The position numbers and the translations under genes were made by a program. 64,000 nt of DNA from Eshraghiella sp964414835 (lineage in GTDB: Bacteria; Bacillota; Clostridia; Lachnospirales; Lachnospiraceae), in assembly GCA_964414835.1 (NCBI GenBank), contig CAYPWY010000002.1, positions 62,001-126,000 of the forward strand, written 5' to 3'. The number at the start of each line of letters is the position of its first letter. Within the stretch, counting starts at the first letter, position 1. Positions 16,666 through 25,144 of this stretch are shown in pieces. Below the pieces are notes generated by a model that was given only the letters and a program-made list of their open reading frames with translations, was not told where the DNA came from and did not search any database.

Positions 16666-18135
16666 ATGGACAATTTCAGCTTATACAGGGACATTAAAGC
16701 CAGAACGGACGGAGAAATCTATATAGGAGTTGTAGGACCTGTCCGCACCGGTAAATCTACTTTTATCAAGAAATTTATGGATATGATGATTATTCCGGGA
16801 ATTGACAATCCCAATGAAAAGGAACGTATAATTGATGAGCTTCCGCAATCTGCGGCAGGAAGAACCGTAATGACCACAGAACCTAAATTTATTCCAAAGG
16901 ACGCAGTTGAAATCAACCTTGGAAGCAGCATCCGTGCAAAATTCAGGCTGATTGACTGTGTGGGATATTTGGTAAAGGGAGCTCAAGGCGTGTATGAGGA
17001 TGATAAGGAGCGCCTTGTAAAAACACCATGGTTTAAGGAAGACATACCTTTTACTAAGGCAGCGGAATACGGCACAGGAAAAGTAATCAAGGACCATTCC
17101 ACAATAGGAATTGTCATAACAACTGACGGAAGCATCGGAGACCTGCCGAGAGAGAATTATCTTGAAGCAGAGGAAAAAACAATTCTTGAGCTTAAGAAAA
17201 TCAACAAACCGTTTATTGTCGTTGTCAACTCGGTTGTACCGGATTCGGAGGACACACAGAGAATTGTGGAGTACATATCACAGAAATATGGTGTAACGGT
17301 CACTGCCGTAGATTGTGAAAAAATTAACAAAGATGACATAAACAATATTTTATTGAAAATCCTCTATGAATTTCCTGTGGGAAGCATTGAATTTTATCTT
17401 CCGAAATGGGTAGAAATGCTTCCTTCCGACAATGAAATCAAACAGGAAATCATACAGTGCGCAAGAGGGATTCTTGACAATGTGACACATATCAAGGATA
17501 TAAACGGCGCTTTGCCGGAGATGAATTCCGACTATATATCCAAGATAAAATACGAAAATTTCGATTTTAATGAGGGCGTACAGAAGATTAATATATATGT
17601 GGATGAAAAATACTATTATGACAATCTCAGTGAGCTTTGCGGTGAGCCAATCAGTGATGAGTATGAGCTTATTTCCATGATACGCTCTCTGTCATCCATG
17701 AAAAAAGAATACGGAAGATATATCGAGTCTGTCAAATCTTCTATGTTAAAGGGCTATGGAGTGGTTATGCCGGAGCGTGATGAAATTACACTTTCGGAGC
17801 CGGAGGTTATAAGAACCGGAAATAAGTTCGGCGTAAAAATTAAAGCAACAAGTCCTTCCGTTCATATGATACGTGTAAATATCGGAACGGAAATATCGCC
17901 TATTGTAGGAAGTGAGGCTCAGGCAAAGGACCTTATTGAATATATTAAGTCAGGCTCCGAACAGGGGCAGGTATGGGATACCAATATTTTCGGCAAGTCA
18001 ATAGGGCAGCTTGTGGAGGATGGCATCCGCGGAAAAATACAGATGATTAATGACGACTGTCAGGTTAAGCTTCAGGACACAATGCAGAAGGTGGTCAACG
18101 AAAGCAACGGCGGTCTTGTGTGTCTGATAATTTAA
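16666..18135 (+). CDS. spoIVA: Stage IV sporulation protein A, spore-coat base ATPase
   Basis: 489 residues. SpoIVA polymerises around the forespore with ATP hydrolysis and anchors coat and cortex assembly. The Walker A is GPVRTGKST (24-32); the N-terminal DNFSLYRDIKARTDGEIYIG is typical, and the C-terminus ends GGLVCLII, the conserved hydrophobic tail. The ATG has AAGGGG 7 bases upstream, inside the preceding hairpin. It shows that this organism or its recent ancestors sporulate. Confidence 0.97.
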   Translation: MDNFSLYRDIKARTDGEIYIGVVGPVRTGKSTFIKKFMDMMIIPGIDNPNEKERIIDELPQSAAGRTVMTTEPKFIPKDAVEINLGSSIRAKFRLIDCVGYLVKGAQGVYEDDKERLVKTPWFKEDIPFTKAAEYGTGKVIKDHSTIGIVITTDGSIGDLPRENYLEAEEKTILELKKINKPFIVVVNSVVPDSEDTQRIVEYISQKYGVTVTAVDCEKINKDDINNILLKILYEFPVGSIEFYLPKWVEMLPSDNEIKQEIIQCARGILDNVTHIKDINGALPEMNSDYISKIKYENFDFNEGVQKINIYVDEKYYYDNLSELCGEPISDEYELISMIRSLSSMKKEYGRYIESVKSSMLKGYGVVMPERDEITLSEPEVIRTGNKFGVKIKATSPSVHMIRVNIGTEISPIVGSEAQAKDLIEYIKSGSEQGQVWDTNIFGKSIGQLVEDGIRGKIQMINDDCQVKLQDTMQKVVNESNGGLVCLII

Positions 18136-18142
18136 CATAGCC

Positions 18143-18171
18143 TTGTTTTTTTAATAAAAATAGGGTATGAT
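18143..18171 (+). promoter_or_regulatory. Promoter upstream of the MutS-like gene
   Basis: TTGTTT (18143-18148), 17-base spacer, TATGAT (18166-18171). The expected start is near 18178, so the hairpin at 18189 would be the beginning of the transcript. Confidence 0.5.
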
Positions 18172-18188
18172 AAAAAATGCAAATAATG

Positions 18189-18225
18189 CCTCCGCGGACA
18201 ATAATTCCGCGGAGGGAGATTTTTA
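18189..18225 (+). terminator. Perfect 10-bp GC-rich hairpin after spoIVA
   Basis: CCTCCGCGGA (18189-18198) and TCCGCGGAGG (18206-18215) with a 7-base loop, then GAGATTTTTAA. It is a good spoIVA terminator, but lies downstream of a promoter-like site and 18 bases before the next gene, so it may also act as a 5' leader element. Confidence 0.8.
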
Positions 18226-18242
18226 AATAAGGAACGGATTTT

Positions 18243-19928
18243 ATGGAACCATACGAAATAGTTTTGCTGGCGGTTTCAGCAGTGGCAATTATAATTGTTG
18301 TGGGAATACTTATATCCCGCAGTGCGAAAAAAAACCAGTATTTTAAGCTGTTAGCTACATTCGGACAGCTTAAGGAAAGCGAATTCAGCTACGAGGAATA
18401 CGAAAGCATATCACATTTTTTCAGAAACACACTTAAAGACGGCGAGCCATATATAGATGATATTACATGGAATGACCTTGATATGGATAAGATATTCCTG
18501 ATGATTAACAATACCAATTCGTCTGTGGGAAGGGACTTTCTGTATAAAATGCTTCGCAAGCCGGTGACGGATACAAATGAGTTAAAAGAGCGGGACAGGC
18601 TTATGGAGTATTTCGAAAGCCATGATAATGAACGCACTAAGATTATGCAGAGCTTTTGCAGAATCGGTTTTACCCGTAAAATATCAATTTCGGATTATAT
18701 GCGCAATCTTTTTGAGCTTAAGCCACAGTCCAATATGTTTCACTATTTTATGATAATATGTATTATTGTAGCTGTGGCATATACGCTTCTTATTGACCCG
18801 GTTACGGGAATAATGCTTATTCTTCTTGCCTGCGGCTTCAGTATTGTAAGCTATTACAAGCTGAAAAGCAGAATTGACAGTTATTTTGAATGCATCAGGC
18901 AGATTGTAACCATGGTCAAGACGGCTGATGACATACGAAGACTTAATATACAAGAGTTTTCGGAATATAATAAGTATTTTAACGCTGCGGTCAAAACCTT
19001 CGGGAAAATAACCCGTAATTCTTATGTTATTGTATCCAAAAAGCAGAATTCCGGCTCATTAGGCGATATATTTATGGAATATGTGAAAATGTTCACCCAT
19101 ATCGACCTGATTAAATTTAATTCTATGGTAAAACATTTTGACCGCAATTATGATGGCATAGTGGAACTGATGGACAAGCTGGGATATATTGAAGCGATGA
19201 TAAGCGTTGCATCCTTCCGAAGACTGCTTCCATATATGTGTAAGCCTGAATTTAAGGAAAAGGGTGGTATGAACCTTAAGGATGTTTATCATCTTGCAAT
19301 CAAAGAACCTGTGGCTAACTCAATAAGCGAGGACAGGCCTGTGCTCATAACAGGCTCCAACGCATCAGGTAAATCCACGTTTCTTAAGTCAGTGGCGATT
19401 AACGGAATTCTCGCCCAGAGCATATTCACATGTCCGGCCGCATTTTACAGTGCGCCGTTTTACCGTATATATTCGTCAATGGCATTGGCGGATGATTTGG
19501 ATTCCGGTGAAAGCTATTATATAGTCGAGATTAAATCGCTGAAAAGAATTGTTGATGCTGCCGGAGCCGCCGGTGAAAGAGTATTGTGCTTTATTGATGA
19601 GGTGTTAAGAGGAACAAATACCGTAGAGCGTATTGCCGCATCCTCTGAAATCCTTAAAAATCTTGCAGACAAAAACGTTATGTGCTTTGCTGCAACTCAT
19701 GATATAGAGCTTACACATATGCTTGAGGATTATTATGCCAATTATCATTTCAGCGAGGAAGTGGAGGAAAACAATGTTGTCTTCTCTTACAGTATTCAGA
19801 AAGGACGGGCAACGTCGCGGAATGCCATTAAACTGTTGGGAATAATAGGGTATGATGACAGTATAATAGGCAATTCAAAGCGCAGGGCTGATGATTTTAT
19901 TAACACCGGAGTATGGAGGAAATGCTGA
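18243..19928 (+). CDS. Membrane-anchored MutS-like ATPase
   Basis: 561 residues. It keeps the MutS core/clamp and ATPase but lacks the mismatch-recognition N-terminal domain. Walker A is GSNASGKST (371-379) and Walker B CFIDEVLRGTN. Unusually it has a hydrophobic N-terminal helix (about residues 6-26) and a hydrophobic pair at about 161-205 (FHYFMIICIIVAVAYTLL onward). Such membrane MutS-like proteins occur in Clostridia and Bacteroidetes, with no known function. Its stop overlaps the rnhA start. True mutS is at 36487, so this is not the repair MutS. Confidence 0.8.
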   Translation: MEPYEIVLLAVSAVAIIIVVGILISRSAKKNQYFKLLATFGQLKESEFSYEEYESISHFFRNTLKDGEPYIDDITWNDLDMDKIFLMINNTNSSVGRDFLYKMLRKPVTDTNELKERDRLMEYFESHDNERTKIMQSFCRIGFTRKISISDYMRNLFELKPQSNMFHYFMIICIIVAVAYTLLIDPVTGIMLILLACGFSIVSYYKLKSRIDSYFECIRQIVTMVKTADDIRRLNIQEFSEYNKYFNAAVKTFGKITRNSYVIVSKKQNSGSLGDIFMEYVKMFTHIDLIKFNSMVKHFDRNYDGIVELMDKLGYIEAMISVASFRRLLPYMCKPEFKEKGGMNLKDVYHLAIKEPVANSISEDRPVLITGSNASGKSTFLKSVAINGILAQSIFTCPAAFYSAPFYRIYSSMALADDLDSGESYYIVEIKSLKRIVDAAGAAGERVLCFIDEVLRGTNTVERIAASSEILKNLADKNVMCFAATHDIELTHMLEDYYANYHFSEEVEENNVVFSYSIQKGRATSRNAIKLLGIIGYDDSIIGNSKRRADDFINTGVWRKC

Positions 19929-20404
19929 TGGAGGTGGAAATATATACTGACGGTGCGGCAAGAGGCAATCCTGACGGACCGGGAGGCTACGGAACAGTGC
20001 TCCGCTATATTGACGGTAAGGGTCAGCTTCATGAAAAAGAGCTGTCACAGGGATATTATAAAACAACCAACAACCGCATGGAGCTTATGGCAGCAATAGC
20101 AGGTCTTGAAGCACTGAAAACCTCATGTGATGTAAAGCTGTATTCGGATTCAAAATATCTGGTAGATGCTTTCAATCTGAAATGGATTGACGGCTGGATA
20201 AAAAAGGACTGGAAACGCAGTAAGAATGAACCGGTGAAAAACCCGGATTTGTGGAAAAGGCTTTTAAGGGCAATGGAAGGTCACAAAGTCAGTTTTATAT
20301 GGGTTAAGGGACATGACGGGAATCCGCTGAACGAGCGGTGCGATACTCTGGCTACAACAGCCGCAGACGGTGATGCTCTTATTAATGATGTGATTAATTC
20401 TTGA
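19928..20404 (+). CDS. rnhA: Ribonuclease HI
   Basis: 158 residues, the normal length of bacterial RNase HI, which degrades RNA in RNA/DNA hybrids. The catalytic residues are in YTDGAARGNPDG (Asp), NNRMELMAA (Glu), YSDSKYLVDA (Asp) and GHDGNPLNERCD (Asp). Of several in-frame ATGs, 19928 is preferred: GGAGGAA lies 6 bases upstream, and it overlaps the stop of the MutS-like gene as TGATG. Confidence 0.95.
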   Translation: MEVEIYTDGAARGNPDGPGGYGTVLRYIDGKGQLHEKELSQGYYKTTNNRMELMAAIAGLEALKTSCDVKLYSDSKYLVDAFNLKWIDGWIKKDWKRSKNEPVKNPDLWKRLLRAMEGHKVSFIWVKGHDGNPLNERCDTLATTAADGDALINDVINS

Positions 20405-20429
20405 AATATGAAGCGTATTGTGGTACGAT
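20401..20429 (+). promoter_or_regulatory. Promoter for the small membrane protein and alaS
   Basis: TTGAAA (20401-20406), 17-base spacer, TACGAT (20424-20429) with TG one base before the -10. It begins at the end of rnhA. Confidence 0.6.
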
Positions 20430-20458
20430 AAAAAGAGGTTTTTAAGGAGGATTTGATT

Positions 20459-20680
20459 ATGATGACAGTTGCTGTATTAAGCGAATCAATGAGCTTTTTG
20501 ATTTTTTATATTCTTAAATTTATAGTAATGGCAGTTGTTATTGTCCTTGCAGTTTTTATCGGGGTGAAGCTCCGCAAGCTTACAGATGCCAAGAAGGCAA
20601 GAAAGCTTGAAAATATGGTTACAGAGGCTGTGACTGCTGACGGAACTGTGGCAGACACATCGGCGGACGAGGATAAATAA
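20459..20680 (+). CDS. Small single-pass membrane protein
   Basis: 73 residues from the ATG at 20459, which has AAGGAGG 8 bases upstream. One long hydrophobic helix at about residues 10-37 (FLIFYILKFIVMAVVIVLAV), then a basic stretch (KLRKLTDAKKARK) and a Thr/Asp/Glu-rich tail. By the positive-inside rule the tail is cytoplasmic. I do not recognise a function. It shares a promoter with alaS, 35 bases downstream. Confidence 0.7.
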   Translation: MMTVAVLSESMSFLIFYILKFIVMAVVIVLAVFIGVKLRKLTDAKKARKLENMVTEAVTADGTVADTSADEDK

Positions 20681-20715
20681 TATTATATAATATAGACAGC
20701 AGGAGGATTAAAGCC

Positions 20716-23367
20716 ATGCAGGCTTTTGGTGTTAACGAATTAAGAAGAAAATATCTTGAATTTTTTGAGAGCAAGGACCATTTGAAGATGAACAGCTTTT
20801 CGCTTGTACCTCATAATGACAACAGTCTTTTGCTTATCAATGCAGGAATGGCTCCCCTTAAGCCATATTTCACAGGACAGGAGATTCCGCCGTGTAAGCG
20901 TGTTACCACCTGCCAGAAGTGTATCCGTACAGGCGATATAGACAATGTAGGTAAGACTGCCAGACATCTTACATTTTTTGAGATGTTGGGCAATTTCTCA
21001 TTTGGGGATTATTTTAAGCATGAAGCCATCAACTGGTCATGGGAGTTTCTGACACAGGTAATCGGTATGGAACCGGACAGGCTGTATCCGTCAATTTATG
21101 CCGATGATGAAGAAGCTTTTGATATATGGACCAAGGAGGTCGGTGTTCCGGCTGAGAAAATAACAAGATTTTACCGTGATGAGAACGGTGATTGCGATAA
21201 TTTCTGGGAGCATGGTGCCGGACCTTGCGGACCTTGTTCCGAGATATATTATGACAGAGGTGTTAAATATGGATGCGGCAAGCCTGACTGCAAAGTAGGC
21301 TGTGACTGTGACAGATATATGGAGGTCTGGAACAATGTGTTTACACAGTTTGAAAGTGACGGACACCATAATTATACAGAGCTTAAGCAGAAGAATATTG
21401 ACACAGGTATGGGATTGGAGCGTCTGGCTGTTGTAGTTCAGGATGTGGATTCGGTATTTGATATTGATACCATGAAGGCTATCCGCGACAGAATATGCGG
21501 ACTTGCAGGCGTAACATACCAGACAGACGAGAAAAAGGATGTATCAATAAGGCTTATAACTGACCATATACGTTCTGTTACGTTTATGGCTTCTGATGGA
21601 ATTATTCCGTCCAATGAGGGACGCGGCTATGTGTTCAGGAGACTTTTGAGACGTGCCGCAAGACACGGAAGAACATTGGGGATTGAAGGACTTTTTCTTG
21701 CAAAGCTTGCCCAGACCGTTATTGATTGCAGTAAGGACGGCTATCCTGAACTTCATGAGAAAAAAGACCTTATCCTCAAGGTGCTTACCACAGAGGAAGA
21801 AAACTTTAACAGAACCATTGACCAGGGACTCAAAATTCTGGGAGATATGGAGGACAATCTTGCCAAGTCCGGAAATAAGTCCTTATCAGGAGCAGATGCA
21901 TTTAAGCTGTATGACACATATGGTTTTCCGATAGACCTTACGGTTGAGATACTTGATGAAAAAGGCTTTGGCGTCGATATGGAAGGCTTTAAGGCTTCCA
22001 TGGACGAGCAGAAGCGCAAAGCAAGAACAGCCCGCAAAGAAACTAACTATATGGGTGCCGACGCAACTGTATATGATTTGATAGATACATCCATTACATC
22101 TGAATTTGTGGGATATGATAATTTGGAGGTTGCTTCATCCATATCGGTTCTTACAACGGATAAGGAGCTTGCAGAAGAGCTTACAGAAGGCGTTGAAGGT
22201 ACAATTATCGTTGACAAAACGCCATTCTATGCAACTATGGGCGGCCAGCAGGGCGATACAGGTGTGATTACTGCCGGAGAAGCCCGTTTTGAGGTGGTTG
22301 ATACAATCAAGCTTAAAGGCGGAAGAGTGGGACATGTAGGCAAAGTTGTAACAGGCTCTTTCAGTGTCGGGGATAAAGTTACTCTCAGCGTGGATACCTT
22401 GGGTCGTGCCGATACAGCCAAGAACCACTCCGCAACACATCTCCTTCAGGAGGCATTGAGAATTGTGCTTGGTGCACATGTTGAGCAGGCAGGTTCCCTT
22501 GTGACACCTGACAGATTAAGATTTGACTTTACACATTTTTCTGCTATGACACCGGATGAGCTTTCCAGAGTTGAGCAGATTGTCAACGATAAAATTGCTG
22601 AGGCTATTAATGTGGAGACAAAGGTTCTTCCTATTGATGAAGCTAAGAAAACAGGCGCTAAGGCACTTTTCGGTGAAAAGTATGGCGACACCGTACGTGT
22701 TGTATGTATGGGCGAGTTTTCCAAGGAATTTTGTGGAGGCACGCATGTTGGCAACACAGGGGTAATCAATGCTTTCAAAATCGTTTCCGAGGCAGGTATT
22801 GCAGCTGGCGTAAGACGTATTGAAGCGCTTACAGGCAACGGTGTGTTTGAATATTATAAGGACATTGAAAATAAGTACAATGAAGTCTGCAAAGCATTGA
22901 AAGCAACTCCGGTTAATGTACTTGATAAAATTACTCATCTTCAGTCAGAGCTTAAAGCATTGCAAAGTGAAAATGAATCACTCAAAAGCAAAGCGGCAGG
23001 AGCTGCTATGGGCAATGTTATGGATAAGGTTCAGGAGGTTAACGGCATTAAATTCCTTGGCATATCACTGGATGGAGTTGACATGAACGGGCTTCGTAAC
23101 CTTGGTGATGAGCTTAAGGAAAAGCTTGGTTCAGGCGTTGTCGTTATAGCATCTGTGGCAGATGGCAAGGTTAATCTTATAGCAACGGCCACAGATGATG
23201 TTGTTGCAAAAGGCGTTCATGCCGGAAATATTATTAAGGCAGCTGCACCTAAGGTCGGCGGCGGCGGAGGAGGACGTCCTAATATGGCTCAGGCAGGCGG
23301 CAAGAATCCGTCTGGCGTGAAAGAAGCCATTGAGACAGCCAGGGAAACATTTGCATCGCAATTATAA
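20716..23367 (+). CDS. alaS: Alanine--tRNA ligase
   Basis: 883-residue class II synthetase that charges and edits tRNA-Ala. The catalytic core starts with ELRRKYLEFFESKDH; the editing site has HSATHLLQEAL and CGGTH zinc motifs; the C-terminal DHHA1 part ends GGGGGRPNMAQAGGKN. AGGAGG precedes the ATG. No T-box leader is possible in the 35 bases before it. Confidence 0.98.
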   Translation: MQAFGVNELRRKYLEFFESKDHLKMNSFSLVPHNDNSLLLINAGMAPLKPYFTGQEIPPCKRVTTCQKCIRTGDIDNVGKTARHLTFFEMLGNFSFGDYFKHEAINWSWEFLTQVIGMEPDRLYPSIYADDEEAFDIWTKEVGVPAEKITRFYRDENGDCDNFWEHGAGPCGPCSEIYYDRGVKYGCGKPDCKVGCDCDRYMEVWNNVFTQFESDGHHNYTELKQKNIDTGMGLERLAVVVQDVDSVFDIDTMKAIRDRICGLAGVTYQTDEKKDVSIRLITDHIRSVTFMASDGIIPSNEGRGYVFRRLLRRAARHGRTLGIEGLFLAKLAQTVIDCSKDGYPELHEKKDLILKVLTTEEENFNRTIDQGLKILGDMEDNLAKSGNKSLSGADAFKLYDTYGFPIDLTVEILDEKGFGVDMEGFKASMDEQKRKARTARKETNYMGADATVYDLIDTSITSEFVGYDNLEVASSISVLTTDKELAEELTEGVEGTIIVDKTPFYATMGGQQGDTGVITAGEARFEVVDTIKLKGGRVGHVGKVVTGSFSVGDKVTLSVDTLGRADTAKNHSATHLLQEALRIVLGAHVEQAGSLVTPDRLRFDFTHFSAMTPDELSRVEQIVNDKIAEAINVETKVLPIDEAKKTGAKALFGEKYGDTVRVVCMGEFSKEFCGGTHVGNTGVINAFKIVSEAGIAAGVRRIEALTGNGVFEYYKDIENKYNEVCKALKATPVNVLDKITHLQSELKALQSENESLKSKAAGAAMGNVMDKVQEVNGIKFLGISLDGVDMNGLRNLGDELKEKLGSGVVVIASVADGKVNLIATATDDVVAKGVHAGNIIKAAAPKVGGGGGGRPNMAQAGGKNPSGVKEAIETARETFASQL

Positions 23368-23388
23368 GAAATATTTTTAAATTTATTG

Positions 23389-23416
23389 TTGACGAAACTC
23401 AATAATATGATATAAT
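23389..23416 (+). promoter_or_regulatory. rpsU promoter
   Basis: TTGACG (23389-23394), 16-base spacer, TATAAT (23411-23416): the best match to consensus in the window, consistent with strong expression of a ribosomal protein gene. Start expected near 23423. Confidence 0.8.
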
Positions 23417-23423
23417 TGTAGTC

Positions 23424-23501
23424 GTGCAAACCGAGATGTTTAAGTATATCCGGTATTAATACCCAGACAGTTGTCTTGCACAATCCACAACTGGAGGGAG
23501 G
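23424..23501 (+). promoter_or_regulatory. Structured rpsU leader with two competing stems
   Basis: GTGCAA (23424-23429) can pair with TTGCAC (23476-23481), closing a 46-base domain. Alternatively CAGTTGT (23468-23474) pairs with ACAACTG (23487-23493), whose last bases touch the GGAGGGAGG ribosome-binding site and whose loop holds TTGCAC. The two cannot easily coexist. It looks like a translational switch, perhaps S21 autoregulation; inference. Confidence 0.45.
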
Positions 23502-23511
23502 TCGAGTCAGA

Positions 23512-23688
23512 ATGTCTAATGTTATCGTTAAAGAGAACGAGTCTTTGGATAGCGCATTACGCAGATTCAAGAGAAATTGTGCTAAGGCAGGAATCCAGCA
23601 GGAGATTCGTAAAAGAGAGCATTATGAGAAGCCAAGCGTAAGACGCAAGAAGAAATCAGAGGCTGCAAGAAAACGTAAATATAACTAA
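23512..23688 (+). CDS. rpsU: 30S ribosomal protein S21
   Basis: 58-residue basic protein, standard for Firmicutes S21: VKENESLDSALRRFKRNC, then KREHYEKPSVRRKKKSEAARKRK. S21 sits near the anti-Shine-Dalgarno end of 16S rRNA. The ATG at 23512 is about 10 bases after GGAGGGAGG; a longer frame upstream overlaps the leader structure. It has its own promoter and terminator. Confidence 0.97.
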   Translation: MSNVIVKENESLDSALRRFKRNCAKAGIQQEIRKREHYEKPSVRRKKKSEAARKRKYN

Positions 23689-23705
23689 TTTACATCTAAA
23701 TTAAT

Positions 23706-23754
23706 CCCTGTTGTGACAGGGTACTTAAGAGACACTGTTCAGTGTCTCTTTTTT
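23706..23754 (+). terminator. rpsU terminator (two hairpins)
   Basis: A small hairpin CCCTGT-TGTG-ACAGGG (23706-23721), then AAGAGACACTG / CAGTGTCTCTT (23727-23750) followed by a T run. The second is a strong intrinsic terminator. Confidence 0.9.
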
Positions 23755-23824
23755 GATATTCTGTTGTGAAACAATTCTTTTTCTGATACAATATTATGGA
23801 AAAAACAATGAGGTGCAGACTGCA

Positions 23825-24364
23825 ATGAATTTTTTAAGATTAGAAAACAATATTTGTGATGTAATAAAGGAGGAACAGGTTAAGCTTGGCTATCGCAGTG
23901 AGACAATCCGTTTATATTATCCGCTGAAATCATTAAACAGATTTTTGGAGGCGGAACTGGACATTGCTGAAATGCATTCAGTATTAAATAATTTTTCACA
24001 ATTTGCCGAAGCTAAGCTGGGAAAAATTGATGTATCAAACGAAAATGACAGATTCTGTCTTAAATTTCCGCCTAAGGCTTCGGAATATATATACGAAAAT
24101 ACACCAAAAAGCGGATTTATATATGATTTTATCAATACCGTTTCAAAACACGGCGTTTCGATGGAGCAGGTCATTGAGCAGTTCAAAAAGTATTCGGATT
24201 CAGTACATGTTGAGAAGGTTACACATGGAGAGTTTGACTATCTGGTGTATTTTGAGGATGGCAAGCCTGATGAATTCAGATATTGTCTTACGGATGAAGG
24301 CTGCCATATAATATATCACCGTTTCACAATTGATGATTATAATGATTTTCAGTTTGAACAGTAA
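23825..24364 (+). CDS. Uncharacterised conserved-type protein
   Basis: 179 residues from the ATG at 23825 (GAGGTG 8 bases upstream). Soluble, no signal peptide or membrane helix, mixed helix/strand with many aromatic residues; the C-terminal half (YLVYFEDGKPDEFRYCLTDE, HIIYHRFTIDDY) is beta-rich. It may match a Lachnospiraceae family of unknown function (possibly DUF3877, from memory). Stands alone between rpsU and a nitroreductase, so the context gives no hint. Confidence 0.65.
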   Translation: MNFLRLENNICDVIKEEQVKLGYRSETIRLYYPLKSLNRFLEAELDIAEMHSVLNNFSQFAEAKLGKIDVSNENDRFCLKFPPKASEYIYENTPKSGFIYDFINTVSKHGVSMEQVIEQFKKYSDSVHVEKVTHGEFDYLVYFEDGKPDEFRYCLTDEGCHIIYHRFTIDDYNDFQFEQ

Positions 24365-24494
24365 GTCAGTTATATTGGCATAAAATATTTATAAGGCCTG
24401 CGGATAGACTGTTGTTTTGCTTTTGGGATAAAAATCACATACTTAACTGTCAGGGAGACAATGAAAATAAAATCAGATTGGAGGACAATATATC

Positions 24495-24989
24495 ATGGAA
24501 GAAATTTTTCACAGAACAAGTATAAGAAAATACACAAATCATGCGGTTGAACCGGAGAAAGCAAAGCAGCTTATCAGGGCGGCAATGGCAGCACCTTCCG
24601 CCGGAAACCAGCAGCCTTGGGAGTTTTATCTGGTGACTGACAGAGCGGTTTTGAAAGCATTGTCAGAGTGCAGCCCATATGCAGAGCCTATTTGCAATGC
24701 CCCGTTGGGAATCGTCGTATGCTGTCAGGGAGATTGTAAAATGCCTGAGTATGCCCAGATTGACTGCAGTGCGGCAATTGAGAATCTGCTTTTGGAGGCG
24801 GATGCTCTTGGTCTGGGAACGGTGTGGCTTGGAGTTGCCCCTTTGAAAGAGCGTATGGATGCGGCAAGGAAGGTATTATCACTGCCGGATAATTTGTACG
24901 TGTTTTCATTTATAGCCTGCGGCTATCCTGCAGAGGAGAAAATGCAGGAAGACAGGTATGATGAGTCTAGGATTCATTATGTGAATTAA
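24495..24989 (+). CDS. Nitroreductase family protein
   Basis: 164 residues with the FMN-binding nitroreductase fold: RTSIRKYTNHAVEPEKAKQL, AAMAAPSAGNQQPWEF (FMN phosphate site), and ENLLLEADALGLGTVWLGVAPL. Probably reduces quinones, nitroaromatics or flavin with NAD(P)H; the substrate is unknown. TTGGAGG precedes the ATG. A weak promoter (TTGCTT-N17-TACTTA, 24417-24445) may drive it. No cofactor or redox partner gene is nearby. Confidence 0.88.
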   Translation: MEEIFHRTSIRKYTNHAVEPEKAKQLIRAAMAAPSAGNQQPWEFYLVTDRAVLKALSECSPYAEPICNAPLGIVVCCQGDCKMPEYAQIDCSAAIENLLLEADALGLGTVWLGVAPLKERMDAARKVLSLPDNLYVFSFIACGYPAEEKMQEDRYDESRIHYVN

Positions 24990-25063
24990 TCAGGCTCATG
25001 CGATGAACCCAATATATTTAAACTATTTTAGAAGGGTCATGGTGGCAAATCAAGTATTCCAAT

Positions 25064-25091
25064 TCTATGACATGCCCGTTTTGCATATAAT
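25064..25091 (+). promoter_or_regulatory. Candidate sigma-E-type promoter for yqfC-yqfD
   Basis: CATATAAT (25084-25091) matches the sigma-E -10 CATACAAT at 7 of 8 bases; TCTATGA at 25064-25070 could be a poor -35, 13 bases away. yqfC and yqfD belong to the sigma-E regulon in Bacillus. The rest of the 155-base gap shows nothing else clear. Confidence 0.35.
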
Positions 25092-25144
25092 TATTAAAAA
25101 ACAAAGCTGTTGCCGTGAGAATTACCGACAGCCGGCGAGGATGT

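Noticed and set aside
19913..19928. ATG at 19913 as the rnhA start
   Set aside because: The GGAGGAA ribosome-binding site lies after this ATG, inside the reading frame; the start at 19928 fits spacing and family length.
20681..20715. T-box riboswitch before alaS
   Set aside because: Only 35 bases separate the genes; no room and no T-box sequence.
24461..24550. Short frame starting ATG at 24461 after GGGAG
   Set aside because: 29 codons running into the nitroreductase gene in another frame; no sign of coding.
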